From Desulfomonilaceae bacterium (GTDB taxonomy: Bacteria > Desulfobacterota > Desulfomonilia > Desulfomonilales > Desulfomonilaceae), in contig JAVHLK010000038.1 in NCBI GenBank assembly GCA_031082285.1, positions 1 through 41,820 on the forward strand: 41,820 bases of DNA, written 5' to 3'. Positions within the stretch are counted from its first letter, which is position 1, and every line of letters starts with the position of its first letter. The notes below the pieces were generated by a model, which saw only the letters and a list, made by a program, of their open reading frames with translations, was not told the DNA's origin and searched no databases. The position numbers and the translations under genes are program-made. Below are positions 31,420-39,780 of this stretch, piece by piece.

Positions 31420-32841
31420 ATGGTGTTACGAATCAGTCACGTCAATCCGATCTTCAACATTGCATGGATCGTCCTGCTCTCGTTTGCCTTTGCGGCGAGC
31501 ATACAGGCCAAAGATACGGGCAACGGAGCGAACGCGGAATCCGAATTCTTCACCGGAAGCCACCTTCTGTCCCAGGACAAGCTGTCGGAGGCGATCAAGT
31601 CACTGGAAAGAGCCGTCCAACTCGAACCGGACAATGCCAAGTACAGACAGGTTCTCGCCGTGGCGTACAACAACTTCGGTCTGAAGAGCGCGGGTGAAGG
31701 AAGGGTGAAGGAAGGAGTTGACGCCCTTGCAAAAGCGATCGAACTTGCTCCCGAAGACGGAGACATACGGTCGAATTTCGTGCTGGCGGCCCAACGTGCC
31801 TCGTCGTTGCCGCCCGACAAGATGAGTATCACGGACAAGGTCGCGGTTCTCCGCAAGGTGATGGATGTCGATCCCGAAAACGCTCAGGCCCGGAAGGCTC
31901 TGGCCGCTCAATTGAACAACCTGGGAGTGGCCCAAGGCAAGAGGGGCGACTTTGAGAACGAGGCGGCCCATGTGGAGGAAGCGTCCGGGCTCGATCCCAA
32001 CAACCAAGAGATACGGGCGAACCTTGCCACGGCATACTACAATCTGGCCATTAAGAAGGGCAAGTCCGGTGCAGTCGCCGAAGAGGTGGAACTCCTGAAA
32101 AAAGCCGTACAACTGTCCCCAAAGGATAAGATGATCAAGGAGCGAATGGCTGGAGCGCTTTCCGACCTTGCCGTGGTGAAGGGCAAGCAGGGAGACGTGA
32201 AGGCCCAGATTGCGCTGTTGCAGGAATCCCTGAAAATCATCCCCCACGATCGGATCACCAAGAAGAACCTTGCCGCGGCATATAATAATCTGGCCGTCTC
32301 GGAGAACGGTCTCATGGAGACAGCGGAACGCATTGCCGGGTTGAAGGAGTCTCTCAAGCTTGATCCCAAGAACAGTGCCACCATTGGAAACTTGTGCAAT
32401 CTGTTGGCACGAGAAGCCGTAAAAGAGGCGAGGAACGGTTCCACGGACAAGGCGATCAAGATGCTGAAGGAGGCTGAAAAACTGGATCCCAACAACACCG
32501 TAGTGAAGAAGAATCTTGCCGCCCTGTACCACAACGAGGCCTTGAAGCAGGGAGAGCAGGGGAATCACTCGGCGGAAATCAAGTTGCTCAGGACGGCTCT
32601 TCAGCACGACGCTTCCAACACGGAGATCAAGTCGGATCTCGCACTGGCCTACAATGACTACGCAGTGAGTCTCGGAAACAAAGGCGAGGATGAACGAGAA
32701 CTGGATTACCTGACCAAAGCGGCGCAGCTGTATCCCGACCACAAGGTCATCCGAGAGAACTTGGCCAGAGCAAAGGAAAAGGTCGCTCGCAAAGCTCGGA
32801 AGAGCACAAAAGAGAAAAAGGGGAACCCTCCTGCCGGATGA
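31420..32841 (+). CDS. Exported tetratricopeptide-repeat protein
   Basis: The 473 residues begin with a signal peptide (about 1-30, ending SIQA). At least eight degenerate TPR-like units follow, each about 45-50 residues long. They are visible as repeated AYNNLA/LYHNEA helices followed by KGKxGD and ...LLKKAVQLSP or LKESLKLDP. Between units is a second motif of the form DxxIKxNLAxAYNNLA, so the array alternates two helix pairs per period. The C-terminus is Lys-rich (ARKSTKEKKG). TPR arrays bind protein partners; none is obvious here. The start codon at 31420 was taken because the signal peptide begins there. It stands alone in front of the primase gene, with a separate promoter for that gene between them. 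Confidence 0.85.
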   Translation: MVLRISHVNPIFNIAWIVLLSFAFAASIQAKDTGNGANAESEFFTGSHLLSQDKLSEAIKSLERAVQLEPDNAKYRQVLAVAYNNFGLKSAGEGRVKEGVDALAKAIELAPEDGDIRSNFVLAAQRASSLPPDKMSITDKVAVLRKVMDVDPENAQARKALAAQLNNLGVAQGKRGDFENEAAHVEEASGLDPNNQEIRANLATAYYNLAIKKGKSGAVAEEVELLKKAVQLSPKDKMIKERMAGALSDLAVVKGKQGDVKAQIALLQESLKIIPHDRITKKNLAAAYNNLAVSENGLMETAERIAGLKESLKLDPKNSATIGNLCNLLAREAVKEARNGSTDKAIKMLKEAEKLDPNNTVVKKNLAALYHNEALKQGEQGNHSAEIKLLRTALQHDASNTEIKSDLALAYNDYAVSLGNKGEDERELDYLTKAAQLYPDHKVIRENLARAKEKVARKARKSTKEKKGNPPAG

Positions 32842-32902
32842 GTTCGAGCAGACCGGGGTCCGTCAATGAGGACGCATAAATACTCGTTAATTCGACCTGT
32901 CA

Positions 32903-32931
32903 TTGACATTCGGGACGACCAATAATAGAAT
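32903..32931 (+). promoter_or_regulatory. Consensus sigma-70 promoter of the primase-like gene
   Basis: TTGACA (32903-32908), a 17-base spacer and TAGAAT (32926-32931). The hexamers and spacer length are identical to those at 21016-21044. The predicted start near 32938 gives a 39-base leader. It implies constitutive, independent expression of the gene that follows. Confidence 0.8.
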
Positions 32932-32976
32932 ACGTGCATAAGATCCTTCCCCCATCAATTCCGGCAGGGTTAACCG

Positions 32977-34131
32977 ATGATCGCAAAGTTCACGCGCAAA
33001 GATTTTCTCGATGCCATCTTTGCCCAATACTACAAGGAACACAGGGGGTTCATTTTAGTCAAGAGCTTCAAACGCGGGGACCCGAAGATGAGTACCCGGT
33101 ATTTCCCCAATATAGAGATCCTGGCCAAGGAACACTATGGGGAAGAACGCGACGTCTATTTTGGAATCTGTCCGCGCGAGCGAATGAAGGCGGAGAAGGA
33201 ACATGTCCACTATGTGCTCGCATTGTGGGCGGATTTGGACATCGGCTCCGAGGGACATGAGGACAAGAAGATTTTCTTCGAAGGCCCGCAGCAAGCGGCT
33301 AAAGCCATCAGGAGTTTTCCGAGAGCGCCGTCCATAATCGTCGAGTCGGGCAGGGGCGCACATTTGTACTGGCTCTTGAAGGAAGTGACCGAGGTGACGG
33401 ACCCGGAGAGGATCGAGAAGCTTCTCGGGAACATCAACGAGCATCTCCAATGCGACACGGATCCCGGCCTGGAAACCGTATTACGGCTCCCGGAAACCGT
33501 CAACACGAAGATTCCGGGAAAACCGGTGAATTGCGACGTGAAATTCATCAACCCGAACTTCCGTTACAGCCTTCAGGATTTCGAGAATCTCGGACAGCGA
33601 ATCGTGGCTCCTCCTCCCCGTGTGGCGGCCGCGGCCCCGGCGTTGCATAGACAGGTTCCTCAGGAGGCGCCTACGTTCACCGACGACGCCGACGACGTAC
33701 CCGTTTCGGGTGCCGTTTCCGCTCAGAACGTCGACGATTCATTGGTACTGGATGAAACAATTATTGACGAACTCATCGATGACATTTCCATGACCGGCAG
33801 TATGGTAGCCGATGTTCCGACGACTGCCGGAGACACGCCGGTTGTCTCGCAGGGTGCGTCACGGGAATCGACGTTCGTCGAACCCTCATATCCCGCGGGG
33901 GCTTCCACCGCCGGCCGGCGCCGTCCCACGGCCGTGGCCGCGTCCAGCAGTGTTCTGGAACAATTGTCGTCATCCCGAACCGAAGTTGAGATCTCCCTCG
34001 TAGGTTCCGAGACCACCATAAACGGGGTTCTCATCTGGAACGAGAACGGTCTCATCGGCGTAGAATCGGGCGAGAATCTCTATACCATTCCCTTAACAAG
34101 TATCTCCTTCATTAAGAGTGCGGCTTCATAA
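32977..34131 (+). CDS. Stand-alone AEP primase/PrimPol-like protein with C-terminal Sm/Hfq-like domain
   Basis: The N-terminal part (about 1-205) shows the archaeo-eukaryotic primase pattern found in phage and plasmid RepB/PrimPol proteins. Motif I is ALWADLD (D86, D88), motif II is VESGRGAHLYW (H129), and motif III/template segment is DTDPGLETVLRLPETVNTK (D160, D162, R170, K178). These residues would bind metal and nucleotide. A Pro/Ala/Ser/Asp-rich linker (about 210-330) follows. The last 50 residues (about 335-381), VEISLVGSETTINGVLIWNE then GLIGVES and YTIPLTSISFIK, have the beta pattern and Gly spacing of Sm/Hfq folds. No helicase domain, replication origin or phage gene is adjacent. The fusion suggests primer or RNA-linked activity. 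Family placement of both ends is by eye. Confidence 0.75.
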   Translation: MIAKFTRKDFLDAIFAQYYKEHRGFILVKSFKRGDPKMSTRYFPNIEILAKEHYGEERDVYFGICPRERMKAEKEHVHYVLALWADLDIGSEGHEDKKIFFEGPQQAAKAIRSFPRAPSIIVESGRGAHLYWLLKEVTEVTDPERIEKLLGNINEHLQCDTDPGLETVLRLPETVNTKIPGKPVNCDVKFINPNFRYSLQDFENLGQRIVAPPPRVAAAAPALHRQVPQEAPTFTDDADDVPVSGAVSAQNVDDSLVLDETIIDELIDDISMTGSMVADVPTTAGDTPVVSQGASRESTFVEPSYPAGASTAGRRRPTAVAASSSVLEQLSSSRTEVEISLVGSETTINGVLIWNENGLIGVESGENLYTIPLTSISFIKSAAS

Positions 34132-34363
34132 GACAAGTCGAGTATCATCCGGGGAGGGGGAGCGCAGTGTATCCGGAAAGGTCCCGGAAATGGGTTCGCT
34201 ACGCTTTCGCTTCGATGCTTTGGGTTTGCCGTGAGGTGATTTCCGTCGGGGTCGCTCCAGGGTGGAGGATGTATCGGTCACAGAGGATGCAGGACCGTTC
34301 GCAGCCGGTATGCGGGGCCGTGAGTTCTTCCGGTACGGGTCATGAAGGATGAGCCTAAAAGGA

Positions 34364-34456
34364 TGGCGGAGAGAGAGGGATTCGAACCCTCGGTAAGGCT
34401 CAACACCCTACACTCGCTTAGCAGGCGAGCACCTTCAGCCGCTCGGTCATCTCTCC
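34364..34456 (-). tRNA. tRNA-Ser, anticodon GCU
   Basis: The minus strand folds as a class II tRNA of 93 nt. The acceptor stem is GGAGAGA/TCTCTCC, the discriminator G and CCA encoded. The D-arm holds GACCGAGCGGCTGAAGG. The anticodon stem CTCGC/GCGAG has loop CTGCTAA, giving GCT (reads AGC/AGU). A long variable arm and T-arm GGTTCGAATCC follow. It lies just downstream of the helicase gene. No integrase is next to it. Confidence 0.95.
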
Positions 34457-34480
34457 GCTTCGGCCGACACGTACAGCTTA

Positions 34481-34503
34481 TTGACATGCAATGAGTATGT
34501 CAA
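34481..34503. promoter_or_regulatory. Inverted repeat overlapping the putative tRNA-Ser -35 element
   Basis: TTGACAT (34481-34487) and ATGTCAA (34497-34503) form a perfect 7-bp inverted repeat with a nine-base centre. Each arm contains a TTGACA, one on each strand. On the minus strand TTGACA (34498-34503) stands 17 bases before TAAGCT (34475-34480), a weak -10, upstream of tRNA-Ser. It may be the tRNA promoter, or an operator. Confidence 0.4.
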
Positions 34504-34517
34504 GGCTTTTCGTGACC

Positions 34518-36449
34518 CTACGTCCCGGGTGGAACGCGAAAGAAATCCCGCGGAACCTCCTCGAAGAACCGTGACACGTTCGTGGAAACCTGACCGATTC
34601 TCCTGTCAAAAAAAGTCCTTGGGGCGAGAACTACCAAGTTGTGCATTGCCCGAGTTGTGGCCACATAGACGAGCCGTCGCTCCTCTTCGATGTCCTCGAC
34701 CGAGTCTTCCGCTCTGGGGGACGGGATGCGTCCCTCCGTGGCCCACAGAAGAATCACGGTGTGCCACTCCAGCCCCTTTGAGGAATGAATTGTGGAGAGC
34801 ACCAGCGAGTCATGAGGACTTTCCGATCTTGGTCCGTCATCGTCGGGCGGTTCCAGCGCCATGTCGTTGAGAAAGCGATTCAGACTCCGGTAAGTGACCG
34901 TAAGGTTCGCCAGCTGCTCCAAATCGCGCATCCGTTTGGGATAGTTGTCGAACTTTTCCTTGAGAAAAGGAGCGTAATACTCGTTGATCATTGCCACTTT
35001 GTCCGCGATGGGTCCCTGGTTGTCTCTCAACCCGTGAATCAGCGAGAGCAGCTTCCGAACGTCGCCGGCGTATTTTCGACCGGGCGGCGCGAGATGCGAC
35101 GTGTCGTCGGGAACGCCGTTGGTCGCGATTTGGGTCGCCAGACTCATCGCGGTTTTTGCTCCAATGCCCGGGAGCAACCTCAGAATCCGGGACCAGCTCA
35201 GTCGGTCCTTGTAATTGTTGATGACCTTCAAGTGGGCGAGGACGTCCTTAATGTGGAGGCTTTCCAGGAACTTCATCCCGCCGTACTTGACGTAGGGGAT
35301 TCCGTTGCGTGCGAGTTCGCCTTCAAGATCGAACGAATGAAATCCCGCTCGAAAGAGCACCGCGATATCCCTGAGCGGGATGCCGTGCCCGTTGAGTTCC
35401 TTGACGCACTGAATCACGAATCGGCTCTGGTCTCTCTCCGTCATGGGTCTGGCCGCCATGGGCTTCGGGCCGTCTTCCTTCCGGGTAAACAGCTTCTTGG
35501 GATACCCCACGGACGCGCGACGGATGATGCTGTTGGTAACCTTCAAGATCTGATCCGTGCTGCGGTAGTTCTCTTCGAGCTTCACGATCTTCGCACCGGC
35601 AAAGAGGTTGGGAAACTCCATGATGTTGGTGAAGTCCGCGCCCCTGAAGGAGTAGATGCTCTGAGAATCGTCTCCGACCACCATCACATTATCGTGCGTC
35701 GATGCCAGCAACCGCACGATACGCGCCTGGAGCCGGTTGGTGTCCTGGTATTCGTCCACCAGAACGTATTGCCACCGGTTTGAGACTTCTTCGCGCACGT
35801 GCTCGTGTTCCTCCAACAAACGGATGGTGTTCACCAGCAGGTCGTCGTAGTCCATGAGGTTGTTGGTTTTCTTATGCTCTTCGTACAGGACACGGACTCG
35901 CTCCACATCCGCGGCATGTTCCGCGAGGTGGGGGTACCGGACTGAGAGTATCTCGGCCACGGTACCCCCGCCGCCGACGGAACGGCTCAGGACTTCGGCA
36001 ATGGTTCGGGTCTTGGGGAAGCGCTTGAGATCCAGAGGCTGGGGAGAAAGGTTCTTCCTGGCCAAATCGACGACTTCGTGAGTGTCGGCCTGATCCATGA
36101 TGGAGAATGAGGAGTCGTAACCCAACAGAGGAGCGTATCTCCGCAGCAACAGGTTGCCTATGGAATGGAAGGTTCCCCCGGCAACGCGTGACGCGCGGGA
36201 ATCGAGGAGCGCAGCCGCTCTCGAGAGCATTTCCTCCGCGGCTTTCCTCGTGAAGGTCAGCAGCAGTATGGACGCGGGGTCTATTCCCTGTTCGATGAGC
36301 CAGGCAACCCGGTAAACCACGGTGCGGGTCTTTCCGGAACCGGCTCCGGCTATGACCAGGATAGGGCCGCCGGGTGCCGTGACCGCCTCGGCCTGCGAGG
36401 GGTTGAGCTCGGCTTCGTAATCAATGGAGTGGACGTGTTGCTTTTTCAT
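34518..36449 (-). CDS. UvrD/PcrA/Rep-family superfamily 1 DNA helicase
   Basis: The 643-residue protein (ATG 36449, AGGAAG upstream; 45 extra in-frame codons lack support) carries the SF1A helicase motifs: NPSQAEAV (Q motif), Walker A GAGSGKT, LLTFTRKAAEEM, Walker B DEYQDTN, GDDSQSIYSFRGA, LEENYRST, TIHSSKGLEWHTVIL and RRLVYVATTRA. It unwinds DNA 3' to 5' in repair or replication restart. The C-terminus lacks the long tail of UvrD and PcrA, so I cannot tell UvrD from Rep or PcrA. It is monocistronic or cotranscribed with tRNA-Ser. The primase-like gene is on the other strand, ending nearby. Confidence 0.92.
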   Translation of the reverse strand: MKKQHVHSIDYEAELNPSQAEAVTAPGGPILVIAGAGSGKTRTVVYRVAWLIEQGIDPASILLLTFTRKAAEEMLSRAAALLDSRASRVAGGTFHSIGNLLLRRYAPLLGYDSSFSIMDQADTHEVVDLARKNLSPQPLDLKRFPKTRTIAEVLSRSVGGGGTVAEILSVRYPHLAEHAADVERVRVLYEEHKKTNNLMDYDDLLVNTIRLLEEHEHVREEVSNRWQYVLVDEYQDTNRLQARIVRLLASTHDNVMVVGDDSQSIYSFRGADFTNIMEFPNLFAGAKIVKLEENYRSTDQILKVTNSIIRRASVGYPKKLFTRKEDGPKPMAARPMTERDQSRFVIQCVKELNGHGIPLRDIAVLFRAGFHSFDLEGELARNGIPYVKYGGMKFLESLHIKDVLAHLKVINNYKDRLSWSRILRLLPGIGAKTAMSLATQIATNGVPDDTSHLAPPGRKYAGDVRKLLSLIHGLRDNQGPIADKVAMINEYYAPFLKEKFDNYPKRMRDLEQLANLTVTYRSLNRFLNDMALEPPDDDGPRSESPHDSLVLSTIHSSKGLEWHTVILLWATEGRIPSPRAEDSVEDIEEERRLVYVATTRAMHNLVVLAPRTFFDRRIGQVSTNVSRFFEEVPRDFFRVPPGT

Positions 36450-36523
36450 CGGGTGCTTCCTGTTAAGATTAATCATTTTAGCCTGTTTTTGGGAAGAGAA
36501 AAAGTGTCTTCGCAAGAAAAGCG

Positions 36524-36552
36524 TGGCCAAAAGCCGTCGTTTGTGATATGCT
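36524..36552 (+). promoter_or_regulatory. Possible sigma-70 promoter of the DUF2225 gene
   Basis: TGGCCA (36524-36529) and TATGCT (36547-36552) are 17 bases apart; each matches four of six consensus bases. The predicted leader is about 56 bases before GTG 36615. Confidence 0.35.
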
Positions 36553-36614
36553 GTCTCCGTCGCTGGATTCGCGGGGAGGTACAATTCGTTTGAGAGAGTC
36601 TTAAGGAGGATTGT

Positions 36615-37412
36615 GTGAACAATTCAACACAGGTGGTAGCTTGCCCCCTTTGTCACAATCATTTTTCTCATTCGCGCAGAAACGTAGGTCGTGACGCCAC
36701 GGTCTACGGGTATGGTTTGGATTTTCGCCTTGTTCCTCGTGACTGCAACATCTCCTCGGATGTAGTGTCCTGCCCGGAATGCCTTTACACGTCCAGGATC
36801 CAGGACATCAATGGAAGTATACCGGGCCACGTAAAAGAGTTGGTCCGCTCCGAGGACTACATGAACGTCTTTCGTGACAAACGTGGAGAGGACCGTGCGG
36901 CGAGGAGTTGGGTCGCTCTCATATCCATCCTCGACACGAAACGGCTGAATCCCAGAGATCTCGGGATACTGAGCTTGAAAGGATCATGGGTTGCGAGAGA
37001 ATTGGGGAGTCTGGAAACGGAGACGGAACTGCTGACGCTCGCCGACGCGTACCTCGAGGACTCCTTGCGTCGCGGTTTGACCAAAGGCGATCCCGGCATG
37101 ACCATCTACATGCTCGGTGAGATCAACAGACGCCGAGGCGAGTATCTAAAGGGGAGAGAGACGTTGACCTTCCTCGGAAACAATCCCCGCTATCGGTATC
37201 CTGCGCTGCTTCTCACCGTGCTCATAGAAGAAGAAGACTCCACCCCGTACTGGTCCCACCATCCGCCGGACCGAATGGAGAGACATTCGCCGGGCTTCAA
37301 AGGATTGTTTCCCGCGTTGAGGAGCATCCCGCCAAGAAAAATAGACTTCTCTCCCGATGAGCTGAGAGAAGAAACCCATCGGCACGATGAAGACGACGGT
37401 CAAAGATTCTAA
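36615..37412 (+). CDS. DUF2225 zinc-ribbon protein
   Basis: The 265 residues begin at GTG 36615, seven bases after AAGGAGGA. They open with two CXXC pairs (C10, C13 in ACPLCHNHF; C53, C56 in SCPECLY), a probable zinc ribbon typical of DUF2225. A helical region of TPR-like hairpins follows (ELLTLADAYLEDSLRRGL, MTIYMLGEINRRRGEYLKGRETL). The tail is acidic and His-rich (EETHRHDEDDG). The DUF2225 assignment is by pattern; the family has no established function. The protein is probably cytoplasmic. Confidence 0.75.
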   Translation: MNNSTQVVACPLCHNHFSHSRRNVGRDATVYGYGLDFRLVPRDCNISSDVVSCPECLYTSRIQDINGSIPGHVKELVRSEDYMNVFRDKRGEDRAARSWVALISILDTKRLNPRDLGILSLKGSWVARELGSLETETELLTLADAYLEDSLRRGLTKGDPGMTIYMLGEINRRRGEYLKGRETLTFLGNNPRYRYPALLLTVLIEEEDSTPYWSHHPPDRMERHSPGFKGLFPALRSIPPRKIDFSPDELREETHRHDEDDGQRF

Positions 37413-37582
37413 CACGGTATAGTCCGATATCTCATGCCGTAGCAGTGATGGGCCGTCCCGCGCACCGCGGGGTTGCCCGTCACTTCCTGCCCGCACAAGG
37501 CGTGACGTTCACAATGGTGAATCCATGCCTATAATTCTGCACGCTTTTCCTCCGAATTTGTCCCATCAAAAGGCCGTCATGG

Positions 37583-37611
37583 TTGAAAAGGCCGCGCTGT
37601 CTTGCTATTCT
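37583..37611 (+). promoter_or_regulatory. Putative sigma-70 promoter of the carboxyltransferase gene
   Basis: TTGAAA (37583-37588) and TATTCT (37606-37611) are 17 bases apart. The predicted start near 37618 gives a 43-base leader that includes the GGAGGGAAG ribosome site. Confidence 0.65.
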
Positions 37612-37660
37612 GTCGTACCTTGATGTGAACGTATGAACCGACCGGTACGGAGGGAAGTGG

Positions 37661-39394
37661 ATGAGACCGTATTTTGAGAAAATGGCCGAGATTGGGAAGC
37701 CGCTGCCTGAATCCAAGATGAAGGATACGGAAGAGAATGTGGCCCAGGTCATGGCCGTAATGAAAGAAATTGAAGAAAGTGTGGAGAAGGTCAAGGCGGC
37801 CGGTCTCCCCACGGAGAAGATCAACCAGAGGGGGCAGCTGACCGTATGGCAGCGTTTGGACTACCTCTTGGACCCCGGCACCTGGACGCCGCTCCACTCG
37901 ATTTTTAACCCCAACGACAACGAGGAAGGCACGACCAGCGTCGTCGACGGGATGGCCAAGATCGGCGGCCGATGGGCGGTCGTGGTCGGCTTCGACAACA
38001 AAGTCATGGCAGGAGCGTGGGTACCGGGGCAGGCCGAAAACGTTCTGAGAGCAACCGACCTGGCCAAACGGCTCCGAGTTCCACTGGTATGGCTCGTCAA
38101 TTGTTCCGGAGTCAAGCTCACGGAGCAACAGGAAGTCTATCCCGACAGAAGGGGCGGTGGAACGACCTTCTTCCGGCACGCGGAGCTCGTGAAGCTGGGA
38201 ATTCCCGTCCTGGCTGCCGTATACGGGACCAACCCGGCCGGCGGAGGGTATCACGGCATCAGCCCCACGATTTTGCTGGCGCACAAGGACTGCAACATCG
38301 CGGTGGGCGGCGGCGGAATCGTCAGCGGAATGTCGCCCAAAGGGTATTTTGATGAAGACGGGGCCGAGCAGCTTATTGAGGCCACCCGGCACTTCAAGGA
38401 AGTTCCTCCGGGGAGTGTACGCATACACTATGATGAAACGGGTTTTTTCAGGGCCGTGTTCGAGACCGAAGAGTCGGTGCTGGACGCCATCAAGGAGTAC
38501 ATGACGTACATCCCGGCGTACAATCCCAAGTTTTTCAGAGTGGCCGAACCTGCGGAACCCCGCTTCGATCCCGAAGACTTGAACCGGATTGTCCCCATGA
38601 ACCAGAAGATGGTCTACGGCTTCGATCAGGTGCTGTCGCGCCTGGCGGATAACAGTGAGCACATGGAGTTCAAGCCCAAGTACGGTCCTGAGGCGTACAC
38701 GGGTCTGGTCAAGATCGACGGTTTTCTTGTGGGGATCATCGGTAACAAACAAGGCTTCCTGGGCGCGGGCTACCCGGAATATGCCCCGTATCCGGGAATT
38801 GGAGGAAAGCTCTATCGCCAGGGTTTGATAAAAATGAACGAATTCGTTACCTTGTGCGGGAGAGACAGGGTACCGATCGTCTGGTTTCAGGACACCTCAG
38901 GCATAGACGTGGGAGACATAGCGGAGAAGGCGGAGCTCCTGGGATTGGGGCAATCGCTCATTTATTCCATCGAGCAAACCAATGTACCCATGATGCTGGT
39001 CGTGCTGCGCAAAGGAACCGCGGCCGCGCACTATATCATGGGAGGTCCTACGGCCAACAATCACTGCGCCTTCAGTCTGGGAACGCCGAGTTCGGAGATC
39101 TACGTCATGCACGGGGAAACCGCGGCCGCGGCGTCCTTTGCCAGACGCCTCGTCAAAGAGAAGGATGCGGACCGTCCTTTGCAGCCCGTCATCGACAAGA
39201 TGAACGCACTGGCCAAACAGTACTACGATCAGTCCCGTCCCATCTACTGTGCGAAACGAGGTTTCCTCGACGAAGTCGTTGCATTTCCTCAATTGCGCAC
39301 CTACATGAAAGCGTTCGCAGGGTGCGTGTACCAGAATCCGGATTCAATCTGTCCACACCATCAGATGATGCTGCCCAGGATCATCAAGGGATAG
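37661..39394 (+). CDS. gcdA: Glutaconyl-CoA decarboxylase alpha subunit (carboxyltransferase)
   Basis: The 577-residue protein is a two-domain acyl-CoA carboxyltransferase with the crotonase-like fold. Features include GTTSVVDGMAKIGGRW, the oxyanion-type GGGGIVSGMSPKGYFDEDGAEQL in the first half, and GNKQGFLGAGYPEYAPYPGIGGKLYRQG and MGGPTANNHCAFSLGTP in the second. Length and sequence fit the alpha subunit (GcdA) of glutaconyl-CoA decarboxylase rather than propionyl-CoA carboxylase beta subunits (about 510). It transfers CO2 from glutaconyl-CoA to a biotin carrier, giving crotonyl-CoA; in anaerobes the sodium-pump version also needs beta and biotin-carrier subunits, which are not adjacent here. 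This suggests glutarate, aromatic or amino-acid degradation. Confidence 0.9.
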   Translation: MRPYFEKMAEIGKPLPESKMKDTEENVAQVMAVMKEIEESVEKVKAAGLPTEKINQRGQLTVWQRLDYLLDPGTWTPLHSIFNPNDNEEGTTSVVDGMAKIGGRWAVVVGFDNKVMAGAWVPGQAENVLRATDLAKRLRVPLVWLVNCSGVKLTEQQEVYPDRRGGGTTFFRHAELVKLGIPVLAAVYGTNPAGGGYHGISPTILLAHKDCNIAVGGGGIVSGMSPKGYFDEDGAEQLIEATRHFKEVPPGSVRIHYDETGFFRAVFETEESVLDAIKEYMTYIPAYNPKFFRVAEPAEPRFDPEDLNRIVPMNQKMVYGFDQVLSRLADNSEHMEFKPKYGPEAYTGLVKIDGFLVGIIGNKQGFLGAGYPEYAPYPGIGGKLYRQGLIKMNEFVTLCGRDRVPIVWFQDTSGIDVGDIAEKAELLGLGQSLIYSIEQTNVPMMLVVLRKGTAAAHYIMGGPTANNHCAFSLGTPSSEIYVMHGETAAAASFARRLVKEKDADRPLQPVIDKMNALAKQYYDQSRPIYCAKRGFLDEVVAFPQLRTYMKAFAGCVYQNPDSICPHHQMMLPRIIKG

Positions 39395-39780
39395 GCAATT
39401 CTTCCGCTTTGACTGCAGCTGTCGGGGGAGGGCGACCGAAGGCGCGGCATGCCGCGCCTTCAAGTTCCCCCGCGTACGATACCTCATCATGTGACCGGTC
39501 TGCAAAGAGAAGTTCGGAAGGACTTGCGAGGTTCCCGCCCCCAACCCGACTCGAAGCACGGTTCGCATATTTCTGCCTGCACCTGCGACAGAGGGATACG
39601 GCCAACTACATGTTTTCTGCGGAAGTTGAACGTGGTATGATATCGTGTCCTTTGTATAGTGACGGATATTTGATGGAGGTTCCGCGGCACGGGCCGGACG
39701 CAAGTTACGGCCGCCGAGTGCCGGGGAAATCGGCCCTCCAAGAGACGATCACACAATTATGAAAGGAGAGGACGAGGGAA
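39395..39780. other. 386-base intergenic region before rubrerythrin
   Basis: No gene is seen. It holds the palindrome at 39438-39461 just after gcdA and a candidate extended -10 promoter (TGGTATGAT; hexamer TATGAT at 39636-39641) for rubrerythrin, with a weak -35. The predicted leader would be about 130 bases, and a TTTGTATAGT sequence at 39651-39660 might be an alternative -10. Confidence 0.5.
39438..39461. repeat. Perfect 24-base palindrome after gcdA
   Basis: Arms GAAGGCGCGGCA (39438-39449) and TGCCGCGCCTTC (39450-39461) are exact reverse complements with no loop. It lies 43 bases after the gcdA stop. There is no T run, so it may be a Rho-independent stem lacking its tail, an mRNA 3' stabiliser, or a dispersed element. 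Confidence 0.8.

Noticed and set aside
31600-32742. A long minus-strand frame opposite the TPR gene
   Set aside because: It mirrors the repeat structure of the TPR gene. No signal peptide, ribosome site or recognised motif is present.
37577-38752. A 391-residue minus-strand frame opposite gcdA
   Set aside because: It is an antisense shadow of a well-conserved carboxyltransferase gene with no motif of its own.
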